Shown here piece by piece: positions 28,506 to 38,600 of a DNA stretch of 64,000 nucleotides. Each line of letters begins with the position of its first letter. Position 1 is the first letter of the stretch. The DNA comes from Streptomyces sp. NRRL F-5727 (GTDB lineage: Bacteria; Actinomycetota; Actinomycetes; Streptomycetales; Streptomycetaceae), in contig NZ_JOGX01000008.1 of the NCBI RefSeq assembly GCF_000719555.1, forward strand, positions 137,550 to 201,549, read 5' to 3'. The notes beneath the pieces were generated by a model. It made no database searches. It was not told the DNA's origin and worked only from the letters and a program-made list of their open reading frames with translations. The position numbers were made by a program, and so were the translations under genes.

Positions 28506-29362
28506 GACTCTCCCAGCAACTTCTCGACGAAGACCAGCGATGCCCGCGGAGTGAGCGCCTGGGCCCTGAGGATGCCGTACTGCTCCTCCAACTCACGGAC
28601 CGGCTTGCGATCGGTGTGCAACCGACTGTCCTTGTATCCCTCCACATAGGCGATCCTCCGTCCGTCGCCCGTCTCGATCAAGGTGAAGGGGCCTTCGAGT
28701 CCAGCGTGCTCCTCCAGTTCGGTGGGCACCACTTGAATCTCGACGTTTCGGCGCTGGCCGATCAGCAGAACTTGTTCGAGCTGACCCCGCATCACCATCC
28801 AGCCTCCCAGGGGCCGCCGCAGCACCGCTTCCTCGATGACGAAGCTGATCGTCGGCAGCGGCACCCTGGCCAGAATCTTCTGTCGTGCGAGTCGTGCTGC
28901 TACCCGTTGCTCCACCGTCTCCTCAAGCAGCAGAGGACGCGACATGGTGAACACGGCTCGGGCGTAGTCCTCGGTCTGGAGGAGGCCCGGCACGGCCTTG
29001 GTCCCGTACACATGAAGCTCAACCGCCTCCGCCTCCAACTTCGCCGCGTCCCGGAAGAACGCCGGGTACTGCGCCCGCGCAACCTCCTCCTTCATCTCCT
29101 TCAGAACCTCGCCCGCGTCCAGCAACTCGTCCGCCTGGTCGATGAAGCGAGGCGGCGGCACCCGCCGCCCCTGCTCGTACGCCGCGATCGTCGACGCCGA
29201 GTACCCCAGCCACGCGCCGAACTCCGACCGCTCCACCCCGGCCCGCACCCGGAACCGTTTCAACTGGCGGCCAAAGACGCGCAGGATGCCCGAGCCCGGG
29301 TCCGGTAGGGCGGCGGCGCCGGCCGGGTCGTCGTCCTCTGCCCGCTGGGTGGATTCGTTCAT
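28502..29362 (-). CDS. XRE-family regulator with DUF5753 domain
   Basis: This about 286-aa protein has an N-terminal helix-turn-helix (residues about 35-80: RFRVRAGVERSEFGAWLGYSASTIAAYEQG) and a C-terminal DUF5753 domain (VPGLLQTEDYARAVF and GPFTLIE are diagnostic). It binds DNA and is thought to be controlled by the DUF397 protein encoded downstream with a 4-base overlap. The start is uncertain: the ATG at 29362 has GGAGG 11 bases upstream, while the ATG at 29371 is only two bases from it; longer in-frame starts lack a site. It diverges from an RsbW-like ATPase gene with a 149-bp shared control region, a very common Streptomyces triad. Confidence 0.85.
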   Translation of the reverse strand: MNESTQRAEDDDPAGAAALPDPGSGILRVFGRQLKRFRVRAGVERSEFGAWLGYSASTIAAYEQGRRVPPPRFIDQADELLDAGEVLKEMKEEVARAQYPAFFRDAAKLEAEAVELHVYGTKAVPGLLQTEDYARAVFTMSRPLLLEETVEQRVAARLARQKILARVPLPTISFVIEEAVLRRPLGGWMVMRGQLEQVLLIGQRRNVEIQVVPTELEEHAGLEGPFTLIETGDGRRIAYVEGYKDSRLHTDRKPVRELEEQYGILRAQALTPRASLVFVEKLLGES

Positions 29363-29511
29363 GCCCGCCATCACCTCCACCGGCCAACGCCGCTCCGCGT
29401 CGGCCGTCACGCTCCGCGCCGCCTACAGGCGCCGACACCGCGCCTACCGCTGCCCCCTGTACGCGCGTCGGGTCTTACTCAGCGTAAACACCGCACGCCA
29501 GCCTGTGTCCC

Positions 29512-29952
29512 ATGAACAGCGAAACTTCCCCCGCATCCCTTGCCCTTGAGTTCGCGATGCGCTTCACGTCCTCCCCACGCGGCGCCCGCCTCGCCCGGCG
29601 GCTCGTCTCCCATCGTCTGGACAGCTGGGGGCACCCGTACACCTCGACCGCCAACGAGACGATGACGCTGATCGCCGTCGAGTTGACCGGCAACGCCGTG
29701 CGTCACGGGCACGTGCCCGGGCGGAACTTCCACCTCCGGCTCACCGACTCGGCCGACACCCTGCGTATCGAGGTCACCGACACCCGTACCGAGCGCGTAC
29801 CGCTGCTCTCCTCCCACGAGCCGCCCGGGGACGCCGAGTCGGGGCGCGGACTGCTGGTCGTGGCGCGGCTGGCGAGTCGGTGGGCGGTGGCGCCGCGCGT
29901 GGGCGCTCCCGGGAAGACCGTGTGGGCCGAACTGTGCCTTTCACGCCAATGA
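29512..29952 (+). CDS. RsbW-like ATP-binding protein (GHKL fold, possible anti-sigma kinase)
   Basis: This 146-aa single GHKL ATPase domain keeps the N-box (VELTGNAVRHG, residues about 58-68) and the glycine-rich lid (ESGRGLLVVARLA). No sensor or dimerisation domain is present, as in the RsbW/SpoIIAB-type kinases that control sigma factors or anti-anti-sigma factors. It is read divergently from the XRE/DUF397 pair. 104 bp downstream begins the EACC1/caspase operon, so it might belong to that operon or merely precede it. Confidence 0.82.
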   Translation: MNSETSPASLALEFAMRFTSSPRGARLARRLVSHRLDSWGHPYTSTANETMTLIAVELTGNAVRHGHVPGRNFHLRLTDSADTLRIEVTDTRTERVPLLSSHEPPGDAESGRGLLVVARLASRWAVAPRVGAPGKTVWAELCLSRQ

Positions 29953-30056
29953 CCAGCGGGTTTTCGGAAACGAGCCGACGGCCTGTCAGTGCGTGCCGCT
30001 AGCGTCGCCTGTCCGTGTGTGCACTGCACGGGGGAGCCCAAAGGAGAACAGCGCAC

Positions 30057-30482
30057 GTGAGCAGCACCACCCACACCGACCCGGCCGCCGGTTACCGCAT
30101 CTCCATCGTCGACGAAGATCCGCTGCGTGCCCGGCGCGAGGCCCGCGAGTTGCTCGCCGCCCTCGCCGGGGCCGACCCGCAGGCCGCGCTCGACGTTCCG
30201 GCCGCCCCCGCGACCACCGGCACCACCCCCGTCAAGGGCGGACCGGTCGCGGACCTCCTCAGTCTGGTGTTCGCCGGTGGCTCCCTGGCCGCCGCCACGC
30301 TTCAGCTGTGGCTGGCGCGCGTGCCGCAGCGGACGATCGTCGTCACGCGGCCCGATGGGGCGACGCTGACCATCTCCGGGAAGCAGGCCCGTGCGGACGA
30401 CGCGCAGATCGAGCGGTTCCTCAACGGAGACTCCGGCCCCACGGAGGGCGACGGCGCGCAGGGCGGGCCGGGCGCGGCGTGA
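30057..30482 (+). CDS. EACC1-like adaptor (effector-associated constant component)
   Basis: This 141-aa protein follows the pattern of effector-associated constant component 1. An N-terminal strand (YRISIVDEDP) and helix (RARREARELLAALAG) come first, then the GGPVADLLSLVFAGGSLAAATLQLWLARVP segment (amphipathic rather than clearly transmembrane), then a final beta unit (RTIVVTRPDGATLTISG). The tail is Gly/Ala/Asp-rich. The GTG at 30057 has AAGGAG ten bases upstream. Its stop overlaps the start of the caspase-helicase gene (GTGA), so the two proteins are coupled. In the conflict-system scheme of Aravind and colleagues, EACC1 accompanies caspase and other effectors in Actinobacteria; its role there, docking or holding the effector inactive, is hypothetical. 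Confidence 0.7.
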   Translation: MSSTTHTDPAAGYRISIVDEDPLRARREARELLAALAGADPQAALDVPAAPATTGTTPVKGGPVADLLSLVFAGGSLAAATLQLWLARVPQRTIVVTRPDGATLTISGKQARADDAQIERFLNGDSGPTEGDGAQGGPGAA

Positions 30483-33400
30483 GTGACAACGACCGGTACG
30501 CCATGCTGATCGGCGTATCCACGTACGACAGCGAGCGGTACCACGATCTGCCGGCGGTGCGGGCGGACCTGCACTACATGCAGGCGGTGCTGGAGAGCAC
30601 CGAGATCGGCATGTACAACGACTGCGCGATGGTCGCGGAGCCGACGCGCGCCGAGATGCTCCACGCCGTCGAGACGTTCCTGGAGGAGCGGCAGGCCAGC
30701 GAGACGGCGCTGCTCTACTTCAGCGGGCACGGGGAGTTCTGCGAGGCGGACGGGCAGCTGTACTTCCTGACGCGGGACGCCGATCCGGACGACCTGCCGG
30801 GTACGGCCGTGCCGGCCGAGTTCCTGGAGCGGATGCTCACGTCGTGCCGGGCCTCCTCGAAGGTCGTGCTGCTCGACTGCTGCTCCAGCGGCTCCGTCGT
30901 CCAGGGGTGGACGGCCAAGGGAGCGGCCGACGGCGGCGAACGGCCCGCGCCCAGCACGCTGCTGCGGCCGACCGGCGTCTACTTCATCACCGCCTCGGAC
31001 GCCCTCCAGGCCGCCTCGGCACTGGCTCCGGCCGGTTCCTCGCTCGGCACGTCGCGGTTCACCGGGGAGATCGTCGAGGGGCTGCGCAGCGGGCGCATCA
31101 AGGACAGCGGCTGGATCACGCCGGACGACCTGTTCGAGTACCTGACCGCTCAGATGGTCCGCATCGGCGTGCCCGAGGAGCAGCGGCCCACGAAGTCCAC
31201 CATCCGTGCGACGCATTCCCTGCCGCTGGCCCGCTCGGTTGCGCGGTCCGTCCAGCTCCCCGAGCCGCCGCCGGAGGCCGGTGGCGGTCTGCCGGTCTCC
31301 TCGGCGTTGTCGAAGGCCCGCGGCCTCGTCGCGCAGGACGAGCACGAGGGCGTGGACCGGGAACGTCTGCTGCGCTACTACGCGCACTGCCTGCGGGCGC
31401 AGGCCGAGTCGAAGATGCTGCCCGACCGGGACAGCGGCCGGAACTCCGAGTACTTCCTGCTGAGTCAGGGGCCGGAGACGATCCAGTCCGGACTGGGCTC
31501 CGGTCTTCCCGCACCCGGTGGGCTGCCCAAGGCGAAGAGCACGGGCGCGAAGGTCGACGAAGCCGGGCTGCAGGAGTACTGGTACGGGTACCCGGCCATC
31601 ACGCTGCCCGAGCGCGGCGGGAACGGCGGCCGGCGGGCCGCGGTGCGCATCGCGCCGCTGCTGGTCCAGCCGATGGAGCTGGCGCCCGACGAGAACGGGC
31701 AGGACCGGCTGCGGCCGAGCGGGGTGCCGTCGCTGCACAGCGGCGTGCTCGCGGAGCTGCTGGAGGACGAGGAAGCGGCCGAGTTGCTCGGCCGCTGGCA
31801 GCCGACCTGGCAGGAGGGCAACGCCGCCCAGATGGTGAAGGCGGTACGGGAGCTCCTGACGCGGCTCGAACTCCCGGAGCTGGAACCACTCGACCTGTCC
31901 GCGCTCAGCGAGCGTTCCGTCATGGACTCGCTGCGTCCGGGCGCGCACAACGCCGCCGTTCTCCTCACGCCCTCGGGTCTGGAACGGACCGCGACCGAGG
32001 GCCTCGTGGAGAACCTGCTCCAGATGTCCACGCGCGCCGACCAGATCCCCGGCACCGCCCTGGACGCGCTGCTCACCGGTGGTGGCGACGGCGGACCGGC
32101 CGGGCTCGCGCCGCCCGTCCTGGTCTCCCCCGGGCCGTGCAACGAGAGCCAGGCGCAGGTGATCACGTCGGCGATGACCCGGCCGCTCACCGTCTCCACC
32201 GGGCCGCCCGGCACCGGGAAGAGCGAGGTGGTGGCGGCGGTCGTCGCCACCGCGGTGGCCGCCGGGCAGTCCGTCCTCGTCGCCTCCACCAACAACGAGG
32301 CCGTGAACGTGGTGGCCGAGCGCTGCGACGCCATCTCCCCAGGGCTGCTCATGCGGACGGGGAACTCCGAAGCCCTGGAGGCCGAGGCCGCGAAGCTGGA
32401 GCGGCTCCTCGCCGATCCGGTCGAGACCCCGGCGCGGGGTGCGGCGACCGTCGCGGGCGACCTCAGGAACCGGCACGCCCGGGCCGCAGCGCACGAGGCC
32501 GAGGCAGCGCGGCTGGTCGGCGAGGAGGCACGGCTGCTGGAGCTGCTGCGGGAGCGGGAGCGCCGCGCGGACGAGCTCGGGCTGCCGGCGGAGCTGCTGG
32601 AGCGGGCGTGGTCCGAGGGCGGCAGCGGGGCGCTCGCCGACTGGGAGGACCGGGCGCGGAGGGCCGCCGTCGCCCGCTGGTACTCCTTCGGCCGGTGGCG
32701 CAGAGGGCGGGCGCTGTCCGCGTTCGTCGCCTCCGCCGGGGAGGGCGGTACGGGCGCGTGGCCGGACTGGGCCGCGGAACGGCCCGTACCGTCCGAGCTG
32801 CTGCTGGCCCTCGCCGAGGCCGCCGGAGTGGAAGGCGCGCTCAGGAGTCTCGTACCCGGGCATCTCGCCCTGGACGAGCAGGCGCTGAAGCGGGCGCGGC
32901 TGGAGAGCCGGGCGGGGCTGTCGGAGGTGTCGGGCGAGCTGGCCCGGGCCGTGTCCGCCGAGGCGATGACGCGGGGGCGGTCGCTGATGGCCCAGCGGCT
33001 CCAGGCCCTGCGCCGGCGCTCCGGCTTCTGGAAGAGCCAGCGCAATCTGATGGCGCACCTGAAGGGCTGGGCCATCAGCACCCACTCGGTGCGCCAGCTC
33101 GAACTCGTCCCGGAGCTCTTCGACCTCGTCGTGATCGACGAGGCCAGCCAGTGCTCGATCCCGTCGGTGCTGCCGCTGCTGTTCCGGGCCAAACGGGCGC
33201 TGGTCATCGGGGACCCGATGCAGCTCGGGCACATTCCCGGGATCACGGCGCAGCAGGAGCGACAGGCCCGCGTGCTGGCCGGGCTGAGCGCGGCGCAGTT
33301 GGAGGATCACCGGCTCGCTTACCACGTGTACTCCGCGTACCACGCCGCGGCGCAGCACGGCGAGGAGACGCTGCTGCTCGACGAGCACTACCGGTGCCAT

Positions 33401-34351
33401 CCGGCGATCGCCGATGTCGTCAACGGTCACTGCTACGCCGGGCAGTTGCAGGTCCTCACCGACGTCAGGAAGCAGGTTCCGGCGCTCGATCCGGTCGGGT
33501 CGGGCGGTCCGGCCCCCGCCCTCGGCTGGGTGGACGTGCCGGACGGCGTGTCCGCGCTGGGCCAGGGTGGCCGGTCCTCGCGGAACGCGGCGGAAGCCGC
33601 CCGGGTGCGGGAGACGGTGGACGAGCTGCTCGCGCGGCTTCCCGAGGACGCGACGGTGGGCGTGGTGACGCCGTTCCGTGCCCAGAAGGACGCCCTGGCG
33701 CGGGTGTGGGCGGACGACGACCGCGTGCGGGTCGGCACGGTGCACGCCTTCCAGGGCGGGCAGCGGGACGTCATGGTCCTCAGCCCGGTGGCCACCGACA
33801 ATACCCCGCCCCGTACGACTCACTGGGTGTCGAGCCAGGTCAACCTGTGGAACGTGGCCGTCACCCGGGCGAAGTCGCAGCTGATCACCGTGGGCAGCCA
33901 CGCCTTCTGGCAGGGGCAGGCGGGGCTTCCGGCGCTCCTCGCGGGGCGCTCGGAGGTGCTGGGAGCGGGATCGTCGGCGGACCGGCCCGGCGCGGCCTCC
34001 GGCGCGAGGCGGCGGAGCTCCTTCCGTGAGGAGCTCACGGACAGGCTCCAGGACTTCCTCGGGCGCCGTGGTGTGACCGATCTGGAGCGCGAGGCGGTGG
34101 TCGGCGGCCACGTCGTCGACCTGCTGTTCACGGTGGACTGCGCCAACACCGCCGTCCTCGTCGACACCGGGCCCGAGCACGGGCAGGACCCGGCCCGCCA
34201 TCTGCGGCTGACGCACGCGCGCGGCGACCTGCTGCCCGGGCTGCCGTCCGGCGGCTCCGGCGCGAAGCCCGGACCGGTGGCGCGGACGGTCCGGGTGCCG
34301 GCGTGGCGGATCCTGGCGGGTGACGTGTCGCTGGAACCGCTCTTCGCCTGA
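30479..34351 (+). CDS. Caspase-like protease fused to SF1 helicase and Vsr-like nuclease domain
   Basis: This 1290-aa protein has three parts. Residues 1 to about 240 are a caspase-fold peptidase with both catalytic residues in place: His84 in YFSGHGE and Cys135 in LLDCCSSG. Residues about 250-560 are an unassigned region. Residues about 560-1150 are a Superfamily 1 (Dna2/UPF1-like) helicase with TGPPGTGKSE, VVIDEASQC, GDPMQLGHIPG and NVAVTRAKSQ. The last about 100 residues (GGHVVDLLF, AVLVDTGP, RVPAWRIL) resemble the Vsr-like domain that ends many such helicases, though the acidic catalytic set looks weak. Its GTG overlaps the EACC1 stop. Inferred model: the helicase/nuclease part senses invading nucleic acid and releases a suicidal protease. 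The convergent Beta-like gene ends 18 bp away. Confidence 0.85.
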   Translation: MSDNDRYAMLIGVSTYDSERYHDLPAVRADLHYMQAVLESTEIGMYNDCAMVAEPTRAEMLHAVETFLEERQASETALLYFSGHGEFCEADGQLYFLTRDADPDDLPGTAVPAEFLERMLTSCRASSKVVLLDCCSSGSVVQGWTAKGAADGGERPAPSTLLRPTGVYFITASDALQAASALAPAGSSLGTSRFTGEIVEGLRSGRIKDSGWITPDDLFEYLTAQMVRIGVPEEQRPTKSTIRATHSLPLARSVARSVQLPEPPPEAGGGLPVSSALSKARGLVAQDEHEGVDRERLLRYYAHCLRAQAESKMLPDRDSGRNSEYFLLSQGPETIQSGLGSGLPAPGGLPKAKSTGAKVDEAGLQEYWYGYPAITLPERGGNGGRRAAVRIAPLLVQPMELAPDENGQDRLRPSGVPSLHSGVLAELLEDEEAAELLGRWQPTWQEGNAAQMVKAVRELLTRLELPELEPLDLSALSERSVMDSLRPGAHNAAVLLTPSGLERTATEGLVENLLQMSTRADQIPGTALDALLTGGGDGGPAGLAPPVLVSPGPCNESQAQVITSAMTRPLTVSTGPPGTGKSEVVAAVVATAVAAGQSVLVASTNNEAVNVVAERCDAISPGLLMRTGNSEALEAEAAKLERLLADPVETPARGAATVAGDLRNRHARAAAHEAEAARLVGEEARLLELLRERERRADELGLPAELLERAWSEGGSGALADWEDRARRAAVARWYSFGRWRRGRALSAFVASAGEGGTGAWPDWAAERPVPSELLLALAEAAGVEGALRSLVPGHLALDEQALKRARLESRAGLSEVSGELARAVSAEAMTRGRSLMAQRLQALRRRSGFWKSQRNLMAHLKGWAISTHSVRQLELVPELFDLVVIDEASQCSIPSVLPLLFRAKRALVIGDPMQLGHIPGITAQQERQARVLAGLSAAQLEDHRLAYHVYSAYHAAAQHGEETLLLDEHYRCHPAIADVVNGHCYAGQLQVLTDVRKQVPALDPVGSGGPAPALGWVDVPDGVSALGQGGRSSRNAAEAARVRETVDELLARLPEDATVGVVTPFRAQKDALARVWADDDRVRVGTVHAFQGGQRDVMVLSPVATDNTPPRTTHWVSSQVNLWNVAVTRAKSQLITVGSHAFWQGQAGLPALLAGRSEVLGAGSSADRPGAASGARRRSSFREELTDRLQDFLGRRGVTDLEREAVVGGHVVDLLFTVDCANTAVLVDTGPEHGQDPARHLRLTHARGDLLPGLPSGGSGAKPGPVARTVRVPAWRILAGDVSLEPLFA

Positions 34352-34368
34352 GCGCGCACCCGGCGGGG

Positions 34369-35409
34369 TCAGGGCCGCAGGCTCCGGACGACGTGCGTGA
34401 TGTGCTGGATGTTGCCGACGCGCAGCCAGACTCCGGCGTTTCCGGTGCCCTTGGGGCCGTGCCCGTGCGCGCAATCGCGCAGCCAGGTCTCGCCCGCGCT
34501 CGCTGCCGGACCCCGGAAGTCCGGCAGGGCGAGGATGTCCCGCGCGGCGGCCCGGACGGAGGCGGCCCGGTCGGGGCCTCGCGTCGGCACCTTCACGAGG
34601 ACGTACGACTCGTCGGTGGTGTACCGCAGAACGCCCCAGGGCGGGCCGCCGCCGTTGTCGGTGGAGGGGCCGCGGGCGATCGCCTTGGTGGAGTCGATGC
34701 CGTAGTCGCCGTACGCGAGGGCCCGGACGAACTCCCGTCCGGCGCGGTGCAGATCGCGCCACACCCGCCAGTCCCAGCGGGGCTCCACGTCCGTGCCGTG
34801 CTCCGGAAGCCCGGCGGGGAAGGCACCGCCCAGGACGGCCGCCGTGCGCCAGGGGAACAGCGGCAGCAGGGTGTCGAGCGCGCGCCGTGTCTCCTTCGCG
34901 GCGTCGGTGCGGTCGGCGAGGACGGCGCCCAGGTCGAGCAGGAGGTCCGCCTCCACAGCGGGGTCGACACGGGCGAGGAGGTCGCGGACGGCATGAAGGG
35001 GCACGTCGTCCCAGTGGCCGGGCATCATGAGGCGAATGCCGACCCCGTTCCCCGTGGCACGAGCGTGCCGGAGCATCGCGTTCTGGTGAGCCTCGGAGCG
35101 GTCGGGGCCCGTCACCGGGCGCAGCGGACTCACGTCGGCGTCCGCGGACAGCGCCTCGGCCAGCGCCGACTGCTGTCCCTCGTCGGCGAACGGGCAGTCG
35201 ACCCAGGCCGGATGATGGCGATGGGCCTTTCGGACGCGCCACAGGTCGTCCCGTACGCCCACGGCGAGGGCGTCGGGATGCACGCCCGGGCGGGGCGGAA
35301 GGTTCCACAGCGGCAAGACGGCCGCCTGCACCGCCGGGGTCAGCTGCCGGTACGCCTGGCAGGCGTGCTGCTTGGCCGGCAGGACGGGTACGTACAGCGG
35401 TCCGGACAT
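34369..35409 (-). CDS. Beta-family protein (T4 Beta-protein-like, PF14350 type)
   Basis: This 346-aa cytoplasmic protein opens YVPVLPAKQHACQAYRQL and then PLWNLPP, the Y(V/I)P(V/I)L...A...L...PLxE pattern of the Beta family named after a phage T4 protein. It ends with a Gly-rich CAHGHGPKGTGNAGVWLRVGNIQHITHVVRSL, where the His pair near the C-terminus is characteristic. The GGGGGAG six bases upstream supports the ATG at 35409. It is inserted on the opposite strand between the caspase-helicase and the giant helicase. Beta proteins occur often in bacterial defence loci, but no biochemical role is known to me. A defence accessory or effector role is inferred from location. Confidence 0.7.
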   Translation of the reverse strand: MSGPLYVPVLPAKQHACQAYRQLTPAVQAAVLPLWNLPPRPGVHPDALAVGVRDDLWRVRKAHRHHPAWVDCPFADEGQQSALAEALSADADVSPLRPVTGPDRSEAHQNAMLRHARATGNGVGIRLMMPGHWDDVPLHAVRDLLARVDPAVEADLLLDLGAVLADRTDAAKETRRALDTLLPLFPWRTAAVLGGAFPAGLPEHGTDVEPRWDWRVWRDLHRAGREFVRALAYGDYGIDSTKAIARGPSTDNGGGPPWGVLRYTTDESYVLVKVPTRGPDRAASVRAAARDILALPDFRGPAASAGETWLRDCAHGHGPKGTGNAGVWLRVGNIQHITHVVRSLRP

Positions 35410-35623
35410 GGCGGCTCCCCCTTGGCTCTGCCCGCGTCCTCTTCGCCGCGCCTGTCCTCGTCCGTTCCGTTGTCCGTTCCAGGATCCGCCGCGTCACCGC
35501 CACACGAAATGGCGTCTTTTCAGCCTTCATGACTGAAACTTCAATGAATCTGGAAGCGCTGTGATCACCGAGGTACTGTTCGTGAGGCTCGGCAGCGGTA
35601 TCGGCAAGGTGAAAGGGACCGTC

Positions 35624-38600
35624 GTGAAGCCCACCATGGCCGCCGCCCAGTTGCGCGGCAGTCTGACGCAGTACCTCACGACGACGTACGCCCTCGCCGA
35701 CGAGGGCACCCGGCGTGCCCTGGAGCGCTTCCTCGGGCATCCCGAGACGGGGATCTTCCGGGGGCCGTACCTCCGGATCCGGACACCGTTCCACGTGGCC
35801 GACGACGGCTGGCAGCGGGAGCTGGAGTGGACGGCCGGGTTCCCCGGCTTCGCCCCGTACCGGCACCAGGCCCGGGCGTGGGCGCGGTTGTCCACGCTGC
35901 ACGGCCCGGCCCGGCCGACGCTGGTGACCACCGGGACGGGCTCCGGCAAGACGGAGTCGTTCCTGATCCCGGTGCTCGACCACTGCCGCCGCGAGCGGGC
36001 GCGTGGCAACCGGGGCGTCAAGGCCGTCCTGCTGTACCCGATGAACGCGCTCGCCACCGATCAGGCCGGCCGCATCGGCGACTACCTGGCCCGGCCCGAA
36101 CTGGCGCAGGTGACGGCCGGTCTGTACATCGGCGACCGGCCCGACACGGACTTCCGCCGGGTGATGACCCGGCGCGAGGAGATGCGCGTGTCGCCGCCGG
36201 ACGTGCTGATCACCAACTACAAGATGCTCGACCTACTGCTCCAGCGCGGCGAGGACCGCTCCCTGTGGGAGGGCGCCGACCTGACGTATGTCGTGCTGGA
36301 CGAGTTCCACACGTACGACGGGGCACAGGGCACCGACGTGGCGATGCTGCTGCGGCGGCTGGCCGCGGCGACCGGTGCGTCGCGGCCGGGCCGGCCGCTC
36401 GGGTCGATCTGTCCGGTGGCGACGTCGGCGACCCTTGGCGAGGGCCCGGCGGACGCCGCGGGCAAGGAGGCGGGCGGCATCCTTGATGTGGCGTCGCGGG
36501 TGTTCGGGATGCCCTTCCCGGCCGACGCGGTGGTCGGCGAGGAGCGGATGACGGCCGAGGAGTTCACGGGTGCCGTGGACTACGAGCTGCCCGAGCCGCC
36601 GACGCCGCAGGAGGTCATCGCCTGTTCGGGCGGTCCGGGTGTGGAGGCCCAGCCCGATCTGCTGGACCTGGACGGGCTGGCGCAGCGGCTGCTCGGCCGC
36701 GCCGGCCTCGACGCCTTCCGCATCGGGCGGCTGCTCAGGCGCCACGACTTCACCCACGGCGTGCTGTCGCTGCTCGGCGGGGAGCCGCTGGACGAGTGGG
36801 GGCTGCGGGACCGGCTGGCCCGCTTCGGGTACGCGTGGGGGCGCACGGCGCGGGAGAACCCGCAGCTGGTGCTCCAGGCACTGTCGCGGTTCGTCGCCCT
36901 GCTGTCGGCGGCGCGCGACCCGGAGTCCGACGAGCGCCGGCCCAGGCCGTTGCTGCACATCGAGGCCCACCTGTGGATCCGGCCCGTCACCCGGGTGCTG
37001 CGCGGTGTGGGGGCGGCGCCGGAGTTCCGCTGGTACGAGGACGACCGCACCGCGGCGCGCCGGGCCGCGCTGCACGCCGCACCGGTCACCGACGAGGAGT
37101 CCGACGGCTCGTCCGGCGGCTGGCCGTCGGCCTCCGCCCGGCCGCAGCCGCTGCCCGGGGCCGACACCGCCGTCCGGCCCGCCGAGGTGCATCTGCCCGC
37201 GGTGTACTGCCGCAACTGCGGCCGTTCCGGCTGGGCCGCGCTGTCGCCCGAGGCGGACCCGCAGCGGCTGGTCATGGCGCAGGACCGGATCTGGCGGGCG
37301 TCCGTGGGCCGGGACAAACGGCGCCTGCGCTACTTCATCGCCGCCACGCAGGGCGAGCGGCAGCAGACGCTGGACGCGCTGACCGGTGCGCGGCCGTCGG
37401 ACGGCGGCGGAGTCGACCCGCTGTCGGTGGTGGTGCTCGACGGCGGGCAGGGCACGTACCGGCTGCCGACGCCGTCGGACGCGGGCGACCTGATCGACGC
37501 CTGGTTCGCGCTGGCCGTGCTCGACAAGAAGTCGGCCGACCGGGCCGCCAAGGACGACCGCTGCCCGGCCTGCCACACCGACAACAGCATCCGCTTCCTC
37601 GGCACCGCGCAGGCGGCGCTCGCCTCGGCGACCGTCACCCAGCTGTTCACGGGCGGCGACATCGCGCTCGTACCGGAGGAGCGCAAGACGCTGCTCTTCA
37701 ACGACTCCACGCAGGACGCGGCCCACCGGGCCGGATACGTCGCCAACGCCTCGTACAAGTTCTCGCTGCGCTCACTGCTCGCCCACAACCTGGACGAGTC
37801 GGGCGCGCCGACCGCGCTCAACGACCTGATCGGGCACGTCCTGGAGTCGGTGGACGACCCCGAGGCGCTGGCCGCCGTCGTGCCGCCCGACCTGCACGAC
37901 GAGCCCGGCGTCGACCGGCTCCTCTCCGGACGCGGCACCGGCGACGCACGGACGTGGAAGCTCATCGGCGAGCGTCTCGCCTTCGCCACCGTCATGGAGT
38001 TCGGTCTGCGCAGCCGCATGGGCCGCACCCTGGAGCTCACGCGGACCGCCGCGGCCGAAGTGGTCGTCGCGGAGCCCGAGCGCGTCACGGCGCTCGCCCG
38101 CGACATCCACCTGTCCCTGCCGGGCCAGCTCCTCGTCACCGGCGGACTGCCCACGCCCGACCGCTACCTCGCTTACGTCCGCGGCCTGCTGGAGCGCCTG
38201 CGGCTGCGGGGCGCGGTGCACCACCGGTGGCTCGACACCTGGATGAAGGAAGCCGGCACCAACCGGTACCTCATCTCCGGCCGCAGGCCGGAAGGCATGC
38301 CCGCGTTCCCCGAAGGCGTCGCGCCGCCGCGCTTCCTGCTGGACGGACAGAAGGACAGGTCGGAGTTCGACGCGATCACCGGCCGGCTGGGTTGGTACCA
38401 GGACTGGACCCGCCGTTGTCTCGGCCTGGACGCCGCCGGTGCCACCGAGTACCTGCGGCGGCTGCTGCCCGCCCTCGCCGACGAGCGGGTGCTCGCGGTG
38501 CGCACCGCCCGGGACCGGCAGACGCGGCTCTACGGACTGCAGCCGGGGCACATCGAGGCGCGGCTGCTCGACGACGCCGTCGTCAACAAGGCCTTCGTCA

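Noticed and set aside
29993..30478. Upstream extension of the caspase-helicase frame
   Set aside because: This stretch is the EACC1 gene in another frame; the GTG at 30479 coupled to its stop is a better start.
30302..35983. Very long minus-strand open frame across the caspase-helicase region
   Set aside because: Compositionally biased shadow of GC-rich coding DNA, with no motifs.
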